The notes beneath the pieces were generated by a model. That model was not told the origin of the DNA. It was given only the letters and a program-made list of their open reading frames with translations, and did not search any database. DNA of 64,000 bases. Source: Amorphophallus konjac. Lineage: Eukaryota; Streptophyta; Magnoliopsida; Alismatales; Araceae. Below, piece by piece: positions 22,980 through 33,150 of this stretch. The translations under genes and the position numbers were made by a program. How positions within the stretch are numbered: the first letter of the stretch is position 1; the number at the start of each line of letters is the position of its first letter. The stretch covers positions 200,610,102 to 200,674,101 of the forward strand of contig CM040125.1 in NCBI GenBank assembly GCA_022559845.1, in the 5' to 3' direction.

Positions 22980-22985
22980 CTTATA
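22980..22985 (-). promoter_or_regulatory. TATA-like box of the DUF7745-like gene
   Basis: CTATAAGTA on the minus strand, about 90 nt before ATG 22890, in line with the TATA-to-ATG spacing of PMD1 and PMD2. Confidence 0.45.
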
Positions 22986-24056
22986 GGAAAGGAGAGGTGC
23001 TACGAGACGGGACGTGTCACATGAGTGGTCAAGACGTCAGTGTTTTATCCTTGTACTGTGGCACGATTCTATTATATTTCTGCTGCTTTCTGATGTATTT
23101 AATCTATGATGGTCTGTGCAGGTTTTACCAACGGATGTTTTTCGCCCTATCTTGTATACCATCCTTCAGTGTTCGGTCCCCCGTGTCATGCATCATACTA
23201 TATGATATTTACGCTATTAGAGCACGTCAAGGACCTTGCGACCCGAACGAATCTGGGATTTGAGTTCCCCTTCAACAAAAGCAGTGATGATTCTAGAAGA
23301 ATTTGGGTTGTACGGATAGGCCGTTAACTGGTGATAGCGTGGGAATGACGGTTCCATTCAGTGAGTCGGTGCGTGGATAAACGGGCCCCAGCTCAGTATC
23401 AGCTCACTAGATCGGTATCCTGACCCATTCTTAACGAGTTGACAATATTATCCTTGGCTATTTTCTATTCTAGTTTGTTTTAAATTTTTCTTTAAACCCA
23501 GCATGCATTCATATAGGAATTTGAGTCTATTGCGGAAGATCATTCAAGTGATTTGATTGCGAAAGCCGTTGTGCTTCAGTTCTTACAAATATGAGATATT
23601 CCATTCTGAATGAAATACTGAGTTTCCTTGAAACGGCCCTACGCTGCCCTTCCAAACGAGACCCTTGTTTGGACAGACCCTCAGATATTCCTTTGATTTT
23701 TACCTTGTTTGACCCACCTTGGCCGCAGCACTTCTACATTGGCTGGTAACCGCTCCCCAAAAGTGAAACCTACAGGTTTATGACCCAGGTACTTCCACAC
23801 CGAGAAGTTGGTCTCCTTTATTTTCGTGCCTAAGCGCACATGTCACCCTCCCTTATTTGATTTCCGTCCAAACAATCGTCAAATTTGAAAGACCTTCTTC
23901 AAGGTCGCGTCATTGAAACTACAGGAAATATTCCAAACAGTCATGTCAAAAGCGTGTCTCATCACACCTTGGCATCAATTTATCAGTCCATTCCCACTCC
24001 ATTTCACTCCACTTCGATACCATTCCATTACGTGTCACTCCCTTGCAAAGCAGACG
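22986..24056. other. Non-coding stretch between the DUF7745-like gene and the 3' LTR
   Basis: No coding sequence or repeat is evident. Composition is ordinary and not A-rich. It separates the divergent antisense promoter from the polypurine tract and LTR. Confidence 0.5.
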
Positions 24057-24071
24057 CCAAGGCGGGGCAGC
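24057..24071 (+). other. Polypurine tract before the 3' LTR
   Basis: CCAAGGCGGGGCAGC lies directly before TGTAGACAC. A G-rich tract ending GGGGCAGC followed by TGTAGACAC is the arrangement I know at the 3' LTR of Tat/Ogre elements, where it primes plus-strand DNA. Confidence 0.6.
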
Positions 24072-24363
24072 TGTAGACACGCTATTCCTGACGTCCCCTG
24101 AGAAAATCTCATATTACCATGCGACGCCCCGCAGCGGCTTCCGCATTTTGAATCACTTGAGTGTTTCCTATCTTTGAGTCTTCTCTCGTCTTCCGGGCGA
24201 GTAGCGTAACGCTCCTTCGGCATCCGGAAACCGCCTCGTTGTGGAAATCATGCGGCATTCGAACGGCATCAACATCAATCGCATGCATCAGAAGTTGCCG
24301 GGACCAAGAAAATGCCTAACGGACGACTGCCGACGCCCTTTTCGGGGGAATCCGGGGGTCATC

Positions 24364-25011
24364 ATGGAGGCATCCAGGCCCCTGGACGCCTCCATCAATA
24401 CAAAATAATAACAAAAAATATATATATAAGATTGAACAAAAAATATATATAATTTCATGGAGGCGTCCATGCCCCTGGACGCCTCCAACAACCAGCTCAC
24501 GACCGACCCCCGGCCATCGACGGACCGTTGGTCAATATGTTGTTTGAAGAAAATCCAATTTATGGAGGCGTCCAGGCCCCTGGACGCCTCCATCAACCAG
24601 CTCACGGGCGACCTCCGGCCATCGACTGACCGTTGCTCAGTCTGTCGTTTGAAGAAAATCCAAGTTATGGAGGTGTCCAGGCCCCTGGACGCCTCCATGA
24701 AACAGCTCACGGGCGACCCCCGGCCATCGACTGACCGTTGCTCAGTCTATCGTTTGAAGAAAATCCAAGTTATGGAAGCATCCAGGCCCATGGACGCCTC
24801 CATCAACCAGCTCACGGGCGACCCCCGACCATCGACTAACCGTTGCTCAGCTTGTCGTTTGAATAAAATCCAAGGTATGGAGGCGTCCAGGCCCCTGGAT
24901 GCCTCCATCAAACAGGTTAGGGGCGACCCTCGGCCATCGAGTGACTGTCGCTCAGTCTGTCGTTTGAAGAAAATCCAAGTTGTGGAGGCGTCCAGGCCTC
25001 TAGACGCCCCC
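24364..25011 (+). repeat. 105-bp tandem repeat array with CpG hairpins in the LTR
   Basis: Unit starts ATGGAGGCGTCC at 24457, 24562, 24667, 24772 and 24877, and a variant at 24982: exactly 105 bp apart. An outlying hairpin is at 24364. Each unit opens with a palindrome GGAGGCGTCC, loop, GGACGCCTCC, followed by a conserved segment holding CCATCGAC and GTTTGAAGAAAATCC. Because 105 is a multiple of three the array is open as a false ORF. The array ends about 15 bp before the TATA box, the place where LTR enhancer or silencer repeats sit. Confidence 0.95.
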
Positions 25012-25025
25012 ATCCTCCCGACCTC

Positions 25026-25034
25026 TATAAATAG
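25026..25034 (+). promoter_or_regulatory. TATA box of the Tat-like LTR
   Basis: TATAAATAG, a canonical plant TATA box, right after the hairpin array. Transcription would start about 30 bp downstream, near the C-run at 25044. Confidence 0.8.
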
Positions 25035-25640
25035 AGGCCTACCCCCCCCCCCCAGTTCAAGAGGTCAAAAAAGAGCGCCGAGAGGCTGCCGGATTAATTC
25101 CTAACCCGTGGGTGTTTTGTAGGGGAGGTCCTGCCGGATCCTCGGGTGCCCGTGCTCGCAGGAGAGAGGCCGCCTTCGCCCGCCGCGCTACCTCGTCGTC
25201 CCTACGCTGCCGAAGCTCCGCCGGATCTCGCCATCGACCATCCAATAAGCCATTCTCTCCTCTTCTTTCCTAGTTATCTTGCATTCATCATATCATATCC
25301 TCTACCCCCCCCCCTTTTTATGAGGGAGTCTCTTCCCGTTTCTACGTCGGAATAATTGCCATTCATCATAAGCATTTTCCTCCTACTCGTGTCCGAGAGG
25401 GGTTTAAAAGATAACACCAACCAGGTGTGTGTCTTGCCATCATTTCGTTACTTGCGTCGTTAGAATTTGAATACTGCACCTTCATCTTTCTGATCCACAT
25501 GTTACTTGTTTGTCGTTGTTTTGCAAGGGTACCTGAGGAAAGCCCTCTCCGTCGGCCGGCCGAAGGGGGAGGAAGAAGCAACCTGTCATTTCCCGCTCTC
25601 GAGGATTCACAATCTCCGCGCTCAATACAAGGTACACGCG

Positions 25641-27355
25641 ATCATTTCGTTTCTTTGACGTAACCCCTCTGGCGATCACATCCCTTTAGCATCCTACGTA
25701 TGCTCTTTCCTCATATTGGCACATTTCATAATCCTTCTTAATTTTTAGTCGCTTGATAGTCTGTAGTTTAGTTCATTTTCTTCTCCTTGAGTGGATTCCT
25801 CGGCTTCCACAGCCGTGTGGGGCCGGGCGGCACCACTGTAGTGGGGACGCCTGGAGGGGTGCTCCCCTAGGGTGACGGCGCGCTCGAACGTCGGTCGGAA
25901 GCCGGGCGGCTCCTATCGGCACCCGTCGGAATAACCGGCCACGGACCTGCACTTGCTATTCTCAGGCGCGTGACCCGGTGAGATTGCTCGATGCGACCAG
26001 CACCGATGTCGTATTGAGGCAAAACCAGTGCCGTTGGAAAGCTGCTTCGAAGTGCTTCAACCTAGTGGCCTTCAGAAAAATTCATCAGATCTGTGTTTCT
26101 GATGGACGAATTATGAAAGCTGCTGTTCTCAGTTTCAAATCTACTCAGGCAGAAACTGAGTTTCCTATAAATCGGCATTGACCGGTAGGTAGACCTTCGA
26201 ATATGAAGTTGGATTTTTCAGCAACGTTGTAGAGATTCAAGAGAGGAAACCATGTATATTTTTAGATCTGGAAAATATGGAATTTTGGATTTTCTAGAGA
26301 GTTTATACTGGCAAAGGGTCGGATCTAGACTGAGGCAGATAGAATAAATTTGAGAACTTTGCCAAATTTTAGAAAATAAGTTGAGGGCTGACGAAAAATC
26401 AAGAAAATACGTGGTGATAGGGGAAGGGACAGAACTTCCAATAAATTTGGGAGCTCCTGGAAAAATCAAAAAGTGGTCGGGATATGGAAAACTCAGGGTT
26501 GCTGTCACTATAGACACAAACCTGGCAGAACTGGAATGAAAGGTTGGACGAAAATGTAAAAATGGATTTCGGAGACTAGCGGCCAAACTAATTTTTCTGG
26601 AGGATGGTGGGAACCCCTGGAACACACCCTAAAAATACCAGATCAAGAAGATCTCGGATCTGAGAGTAGGAATTCATGGAAGAAGGATCTGTCTTGGATG
26701 GACAGAACTGCAGTGGCGGCTTCGCGGCGGCACGAACGGCGGCGGCGGCACCAGAGATTGATTCCAGAAGTAGAGGGGAAGAGATAGAAGAGATAACCAC
26801 TCTAGAGTTGCACAGGATGAAGAGAGAAATCAGAGGGAGAGGGCAGGGGCGCAAGAAGCTCTTGGCATTCAACAATTTTTTCTACTCATTAATTCCACAA
26901 AATGAGAAATACATGCTATATGTAATAAATGGAAAAAGACCATGAATATCCTTAGATCTAGGATCTGGAGGGGCATTTAAGGGACTTCATATTTGGTCCA
27001 AACAAAATAAAAAAAACAATTCCTAATTAATTCTAATGGAGGGGGACGCCCCCTTGACCAAGGGGAGGTGGTAGGTGGCCAACCTTGGACTTTGAAATCC
27101 ACTTGTCCCCCATGTGACATATTGACATTCAACCCTTCTAGATGGCCACCTAGGATGGTTGACCAGCCCCACATAGCTTAGGTGTCCTAATGGGGAAGGG
27201 CTAGGGGCCCCCTTGCTTGGGCCTACTGGAATTTTGCATATAAACCCACTAAGACATACAACTGCGTACCCATCTAACACAAGGGTATACATACAAATAT
27301 GAAAGGACATAAATGCAAACAAAATGTGGACGGTCTTGCTTCAATGTCCCCATCA
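25641..27355 (-). mobile_element. LTR-like sequence in reverse orientation, limits unknown
   Basis: Read on the minus strand, TGATGGGGACATTGAAGC at 27355 looks like an LTR start (J LTRs begin TGATGGGGACATC). What follows down to about 26000 has the make-up of an LTR: AT-rich with an exon-like T/C-rich stretch. No coding domain is found. No matching target duplication or second copy could be found, so both limits and identity are tentative. Confidence 0.3.
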
Positions 27356-29138
27356 CAAGCAGTGAAGGAGGAAGCCGCTACGCGCACAGAGACGAAGATA
27401 ATGGCAGTCAGGGGTAGAGCCATGAGGCGACTGTAGCGGTCAAGGATATGACCACTAGGATCAGTCAACTCCAGTTGACCTGCCCGATGAACCACCAAGC
27501 GATCTATAGAAGATCCGCGACACAGACTAACTAACCATCCTATGACACACACATAGACAGACGGACACGGATCAGGCCATCACGTCCAATTGACATGACA
27601 ACGGATAAAACACCACTGACCGGTCACTCATGGGCCGCTCAGGGGACTGAACGGTCTGGACAGGGCCGCTCAAGAATAACGAGGGACAATTTGGATGGTT
27701 AGGGTTGAACCGTCCCAAAGCATAGAGCGGTTAAAGGCAAGCTGCTCAAGCCAACCGACTTACGACAGTACCCGGTCAGAACGATTTTGACCAAACCGCT
27801 GACGGGACAGAACGGTTAAGGAGGACCCGCTCCATGAACCGCCCCAAGCCATTGAACGGTCCAAGGAAAGCCGCCCAAAGGAACCGAGGGAACAGAACGG
27901 CTAGGCCATAGTCATTCAACACACGAAGAGAAACATAATGGCTAACTACGGGCTGTTCAACACCTGGCACGGCTGGAACCCAGCCGCTCAAAGGCACAGG
28001 ACGGCCTAGACCTTACCGTGCCAGAGACAGGGCGGTCTGTCACGCGACCGTGCAGACGCCCACCGACTCACTCTAAATGGTCCGAAATCATCCGCCCTAC
28101 ACCTTAAACGACTACTGTTAAACCGTGAATGCGTCACGACGAACAAACCATGGGATCGGCCCGATCGTGGCCTTTCCACGCCCCATTCGTTCCGAAACGA
28201 AGGGGATACAATGGTGATGATCATACACAACACATAGACTCCAACGGGAGTCGAATCGACTGAGAAACAGTGAGAAACGAGCGATTTTTCAAAATCAACT
28301 CAAATGGAGTCACCGAACTTCCCGGGCTCCTAACGGTCCCGAATGACCGCCAATCGCGACGAAATCAGTGACTATGGAACGCAAACGTTCTAGGGAGTCC
28401 ATAGACACTAACTGATCTAAAATCCGTTGCCATTTTTCGGTGAACCCTACAAACACCACAAAACTACGGTTTTGCTAAAACGATCCTAAACTCCCTCATT
28501 CTCGCACAGAACGACGTGAAACTACAGGGAAAACATAGAGGGGAAGTGGGTGATCCGTCTCCCTACCTCCACCGAAGAAACCGTGCACCGAAGCGACTAA
28601 ACCAAGCCGAAAACCACGTCGTGAGCTCGACCGTCGGCTTTGAATCCAACATTCGGGATCACACCAAAATCGATCCAATCCTCGCCCGATCGCGCACCTC
28701 ATGGACCCCACGCTGTCACCACCTCGCCCACGAGCCTCCTCGTCTGCAGCCGGAGCCGGAAGGGCGAGAGAAGTGAGAAAACGGGAGAGAGAGAGGGTCG
28801 CGGCGAAATAAGGAAGGAGGAGAGAGGAAAGGAAAAGAAAAAAAAATTAGGAAATTTTGCTAATTTTTAAAATTTTGATAATTAGCTCGAAAATGGAATA
28901 ATTAAGAAAAATACGAAAAAATAGGCAAAACAATCCTCTTGACGAGTACATCGCAACTGCGGCGTCCACGAGTCGATGAACTGAGAAACAAACTCACCGT
29001 AGGGTTTCGTAACTAGTACGAGAGAAAAACCCACACAGATCGTTAAACTCAACTCATGACCCACAAAAGTGATCCGAAACTCTCCGAAAAAGATCCGAAA
29101 GACCTAATAAGAATCCGATAAGAATCCAGGGCATTACA
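27356..29138 (-). mobile_element. Reverse-strand LTR fragment of the D family
   Basis: Starts TGTAATGCCCTGG on the minus strand at 29138 and follows the plus-strand D LTR (38871 onward) in order: the GGGTTTTTCTCTCGTACTAG segment, the T/C-rich tract, the CGGCTCCGGCTGCAGACG-like segment and the zone of ACGG/CCGT inverted repeats. Similarity is clear but diverged. It seems to stop near 27.36 kb, about half the length of the D LTR, where a different LTR-like sequence begins. Confidence 0.65.
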
Positions 29139-29193
29139 TGTCTAGTCCATCGTCTAGCCCATTCGAGAGTCAGTTTGTCTTGTCACTTTGTGT

Positions 29194-29198
29194 CTACA
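29194..29198. repeat. Left target-site duplication CTACA of element J
   Basis: Identical to 36732-36736 and adjacent to the LTR end. Confidence 0.95.
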
Positions 29199-31499
29199 TG
29201 ATATGACACGACCTTGGACTTAAGCAAGCAAGCACATTCACAATCTAAATGGGCCAATTTGGGCCGCCGCTCTCTCGTCGCTCACCCAAGCCCGGGGTAA
29301 CTTGGCGATGCCAAGTGGAGGATGTGAGGTTGGGCCCTTACTGGTAGAGGGCCAGCAAGGCCAAGATTTGATTCCCAATGGATTTGGAAGCCCAATTCAA
29401 CGGGGCCGACGAAGTGCCGAAGGCACCAGTTGCACTCTTCCCACGGTGATCACTCAAGACAACTGGGCTTGAGGATCGGGCTCTCACTCGCATAACCAGT
29501 GGAATTAAGAACTAATATTGAAAGACAAGCACTAAGTGGAGTGAAGGTTTGAGCACTTACTCGACCGGTTTGAAGAAACCGGTCCCGGTCGGAGACGAGG
29601 GCGAGCGGGGAGGCGAGTGGATCCCCACACGCCGCGGCGGTGTCGCTTGACCTGCCCAAACAAAGTACACCACTACACCTCTCGCCGGAGGGGGAACTTG
29701 GGGTGGGGGTTAATGATATTACATCAATACTACCTCCACGCAGGGAGGGACCTTCAGCCGGCCAAGCGGGGTGGGGAAACCAAAGCAAAGAACGAGGAAC
29801 AAGGGTGGACACCGAATCTGCCTGTTGTCTGTGAACCAGGATAGAGGGTCAGTGTTGCTGTTGTAGATCTTTCTCAAGAATTTTGCTGATGGCGACACCA
29901 GCGGCGAAATCTTCGTAACAGGAAGGAGAATGCCTCAGAATTTTTGTAATTTCTTCTGGAGTGGCTGCAGGTCGGGGCAGAAGCTTGAATAGGGCCTCTG
30001 TTTCTCGGACTAGCAGGGGTAGGTCACCAATAGTAGGATGCAGAGGCTGTCCTGGCCGCTCCCGAACTCCAAATTTGATGCCGTCAGCGCCGTTAGAACC
30101 GTGGGTGAGTCCTCTTCGCAGAAAAAGAAACGGGGATGCCATAAGAGAACGGAGACGATCTGTGGAGCAAGAAGAGTGAGGAGGTGTCGATGCAGACTGG
30201 GGAAGGCAGAGCCGCGCGACCGTGGAAGAAAATTGGTAACTTCTGTTCCCGGATGCTGAATGGGCTTCCGCTTATTGATTCTAAAAGTAGACAGGCCGAT
30301 GAAGAACTTTGAAGAAGGACTTGAGGACTGATTCCTTTGGGGCTGGTCGTGGCAGAGCTTCTAAGCCGGCTCAGGTCCTCAGCCAAGGCAGAACCGCGCA
30401 ACTGTGGGAGAATGGACCTCCTGGACGACTCAGAGATCGGAAGAAGATGAAACCACTTCGGTTACGAAGGCGACTAGAAGACGCTTCCGACGATGGCTCT
30501 TGGGTCTTCAAACTCGTCCGAAGGAGGTCATGGTGGCCGCTGCAATTTGCTGGTCTGCTGTAGATCTTCAGTTGAGAGCTGTAGGTTGATGATGATGGGG
30601 GGGAATGGGGTATATGGGAGGGGAAATGAGGGTGGATGAGTGTTGGGAAAGCCCGGGCTGTGAGGGGGTCTAGGAGGGGGTGTTCTAAGGTGGGGGAAGG
30701 GAAGAATGGGGTCTGGAAGGGGGTCTAACAGGTGGTGGGAGGAGGAGCTACGAATTTGGGAAGGTGGGTGAGAGGAGAAGGTGGGGGGGGGCACAAGTGA
30801 GTGGAGGGAAGGGTGGATTTCAAATTTGAAATGGCATTGAAAGTTGTGGGGTTGTGTGGGGAAGGGGTTGATTGTGTTGGAATGAGGAAAGTGGTGTTGG
30901 AATGGTGAGGGATCTCCTTGGGACTAGGGGGTGGAGTAATGGAGGCCATGGGGAAGTGGAGGGCTTTAATGATGGTAGGTGGGGGTTGAGGTGGTTGGGA
31001 AGGGAGGAGAGAGAAGAAAATTTGAAATTGGGTGATAAGGAGAGAGAAAGTGGAGTGAAAAAGAGGGATTAAGAGAGGGAAGGGTGGGGAATCTCTCCCC
31101 TAGGGTTTCTCACCCAAAAAATGTTGGAATCACTCCACTAAACTAAGCTTTGGACTCTCAAATGGTAATTTTTTCATTGATTGATTCATTACCTCCAAAT
31201 GAAGGAAATGGGACCCTATATATAGGAAACCCACATTTTATAATAAGACCCTGACAAAAGACTCATTGACAAATAACCGAAGGGGTAGGGGAGCTCATTG
31301 GGCCAAGCCCGAAGAAATGGGCCCAATTAGCACATTACACAGTCTAATGACACTCAAACATAGGAAAATAAATGCAAGACCTAGGGACATGACTCTAATA
31401 AAATGAAAATTACATCAATGACTCAAATAAAAATTACATTGGACTCAAAATTAAATGACTAGACCATGCCGGATGAAATAGGAGGTGATGTCCCCATCA
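29199..31499 (-). mobile_element. 3' LTR of element J
   Basis: 2301 bp. On the minus strand it runs from TGATGGGGACATC at 31499 to GTGTCATATCA at 29199. It differs from the other J LTR at few visible sites, which indicates a fairly recent insertion. TATA box at 31217-31224. Confidence 0.95.
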
Positions 31500-31666
31500 T
31501 ACTCCCGGGGTGCGGAGAACTCGACTCCGTCGAGTAAGTGTCCTTCCCTCCTTGGAGGGTGTAGAAGCGGTACTGCCCTCAAGTCTTCCGAACGAGACCG
31601 ATCCATCCACCTGTCGAGATAGCGCTTGTATACCTTGCTCCTTGTGTTAGTGACTTGTTCATCCAA
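31451..31666 (-). pseudogene. Chromodomain remnant of J ORF2, running into the LTR
   Basis: Reads DEQVTNTRSKVYKRYLDRWMDRSRSED, matching the chromodomain start of element F (DEQVTTTRSGAYHRYLVHWRGR). It is one base out of frame with J ORF2, so a single-base indel lies just upstream near 31.69 kb. The last codons (about 31499-31451) lie inside the 3' LTR. The aromatic cage region is degenerate. In chromoviruses the chromodomain guides integration to marked chromatin. Confidence 0.65.
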
Positions 31667-33024
31667 TATTCGTTCAATGTGCTCACGCTGGGCTCTCTTG
31701 GCTGGTGGACTCTTCTCACGGATGCGTGCTCTCTAACGGAGGGAATATGCTCAATATCCTTATTAGGTACCACCGTGGGTCCCTTGTATAGCACTAGATC
31801 GGTGACATTGAAGGTGAGACTTATTCCATACTCCTCAGGGAGATCTAACTCGTGGGCATTTGCACCAATGCGCCTCAAAACTTGGAAGGGACCAGTCCCA
31901 CGTGGCCTCAGTTTAGAGTTGGCTCCCGGGGAGAGCCTCTCCGTCCTTACCATTACAAAGTCACCTACATGGAATTCTAGGTGACGCCGATGAGAGTTGG
32001 CCAGCCTTTTATAAGCCTCATTCTTTTTGCTAATGTGCTTGCAAAGGTTTTCATGTGATTTTGTGAATGCTGTCCTTTTAGTGGTTATGGGTGGACCTGG
32101 ACAACCATAGATGGACCTATCATGCCATGATGCCATATGGACCTTGATGAACCTTGGTGGGCCAGAGCAACCATATGTGGACTTATCATGCAATGTTGTC
32201 ATGTAGTCTTTGGTGAGTCTAGGTGGGCCGGGGCATTCGTAGGTGGCCCTATCATGCAAATTGGTGATAAATATCGGGGGACCCGGACATCCGTAGATGC
32301 CTTTGACATGCTTAAGATCTATGATGAATGAAGGTGGACCATGACATCCGAATATGGACCACTCATACTTTCTACTTGACATGTGGGTGATATGAATGAA
32401 TGGACCCAACATAGTGTTCATGCCAAGGGGTGTGGTAAGCCTAGACACATGCATGCTTGTCCCAAAGCTGACTTCCATGTGTATAGGTGTGGGACAACCT
32501 TTGAACTCCCATTGGAAAGGATCGAATGGATCTAAGAAGGTGGTCATCATGGGGTGGGGCACAACCTTATTACCTAGGGATTTGTGGCCCAAGGTCATGG
32601 TTCCCAAGGTGTAACCCGGGTCTAGGATGGGGTGGATTGGGTCAAACATGGTGAGTTGGTGTAGGGAAAGGTGGGTGGTGGATAAAGTGTTTGGGTCACA
32701 CGAGTCTCTTGACTCCCATTGGAATGGATCATAAAATGGGTTACCTAGGGGGAGGAACTCTATGTCCTCAAGATCCTTAAAAGGTGCTAAGTCATCCTTC
32801 TCCATGATAGTTGGGCCAATGTTCTTGGCAAGTGGGTCGGCCATGAGTGGAGGGCTTGGCTTTCTACCCGAGATAAGAAGCTCTAAATCGAGGAGAAGGT
32901 TGGGCTCATCGGGTGTAGGGAGGAATAGAAGGAGGTCGCTAGTGTAGCAACCAATGGTGCAAACCGAGGTGATAGACCCTATGCATAGGTGTAGGAGGCT
33001 AAGGCTCCTAGGTTGTTCGATCAT
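31579..33024 (-). CDS. J ORF2: unfamiliar domain, GCPGPP repeats and integrase C-terminal module
   Basis: 481 open codons. Residues 1-45 hold GSITSVCTIGCYTSDLLLFL and PTPDE, and residues 163-173 hold FLDPFDPFQWE; both motifs recur in element H. Residues 225-312 contain five copies of a [YF]xCxGPP motif spaced 18-22 residues. Residues 318-420 are an integrase C-terminal region: KKNEAYKRLANSHRRHLEFHVGDFVMVR, then GTGPFQVLRRIGANAHELDLP (GPY/F module). No RT or integrase catalytic motif is present. Upstream codons back to the gag-like ORF are in the same frame, broken by TAA, TAA and TGA, so ORF2 was probably once fused to gag. The first 200 residues match no family I know. The ATG used is simply the first after the TGA. 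Confidence 0.7.
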   Translation of the reverse strand: MIEQPRSLSLLHLCIGSITSVCTIGCYTSDLLLFLPTPDEPNLLLDLELLISGRKPSPPLMADPLAKNIGPTIMEKDDLAPFKDLEDIEFLPLGNPFYDPFQWESRDSCDPNTLSTTHLSLHQLTMFDPIHPILDPGYTLGTMTLGHKSLGNKVVPHPMMTTFLDPFDPFQWEFKGCPTPIHMEVSFGTSMHVSRLTTPLGMNTMLGPFIHITHMSSRKYEWSIFGCHGPPSFIIDLKHVKGIYGCPGPPIFITNLHDRATYECPGPPRLTKDYMTTLHDKSTYGCSGPPRFIKVHMASWHDRSIYGCPGPPITTKRTAFTKSHENLCKHISKKNEAYKRLANSHRRHLEFHVGDFVMVRTERLSPGANSKLRPRGTGPFQVLRRIGANAHELDLPEEYGISLTFNVTDLVLYKGPTVVPNKDIEHIPSVREHASVRRVHQPREPSVSTLNEYWMNKSLTQGARYTSAISTGGWIGLVRKT

Positions 33025-33150
33025 AGGGGTTCACATGCTAGTCATCTCTAATTGCCATGCTATGCCCTTGAGAAGGTCCTCTAAGATCTCCACTTGATAG
33101 GATGCTTAGATTGTGGTGTGATAGGAGAAGAAGGGCACTATGGGAAAGTC

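Larger units (their letters stand above)
1..25640 (+). mobile_element. Tat/Ogre-like Ty3/gypsy retrotransposon region with giant 3' region
   Basis: The plus strand holds a decayed gag, protease, reverse transcriptase, RNase H, second archaeal-type RNase H and integrase (667-8813). A second RNase H before integrase is the hallmark of the Tat lineage, which includes Ogre. The region from 8814 to 24071 is unusually long and carries four antisense genes; extra and antisense ORFs in the 3' part of Tat elements are known (for example in Grande). A purine tract and TGTAGACAC at 24072 mark a 3' LTR. The right end is not fixed: no 5 bp duplication can be checked because the 5' LTR is mostly outside. 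The leader at 1-390 does not clearly match the end of the 3' LTR, so this could be two related insertions rather than one. Confidence 0.7.
24072..25640 (+). mobile_element. 3' LTR of the Tat-like element, right end uncertain
   Basis: Begins TGTAGACACGC after the polypurine tract. It contains a 105-bp tandem array (24457-25011), a TATA box at 25026 and a transcribed part beyond. The end is set near 25640 only because the sequence there (CTCTCGAGG to CAATCTCC) is weakly like the leader at 365-385. The true end could be up to about 25980. No second copy is in the window to confirm it. Confidence 0.6.

Noticed and set aside
24364..25011. CRISPR-like array
   Set aside because: Units are contiguous 105-bp tandem repeats without unique spacers, in a plant LTR.
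24457..25104. 215-codon ORF with repeats of MEASRPLDAS
   Set aside because: It is the 105-bp LTR tandem array read in frame; the period is a multiple of three, and the minus strand is open for the same reason. Not a gene.
30000..31100. Several 60-100 codon ORFs repeated at 18.1 kb, 29.5-31 kb and 34.9-36 kb
   Set aside because: They recur because they lie in three copies of the J-family LTR; no domain is recognised.
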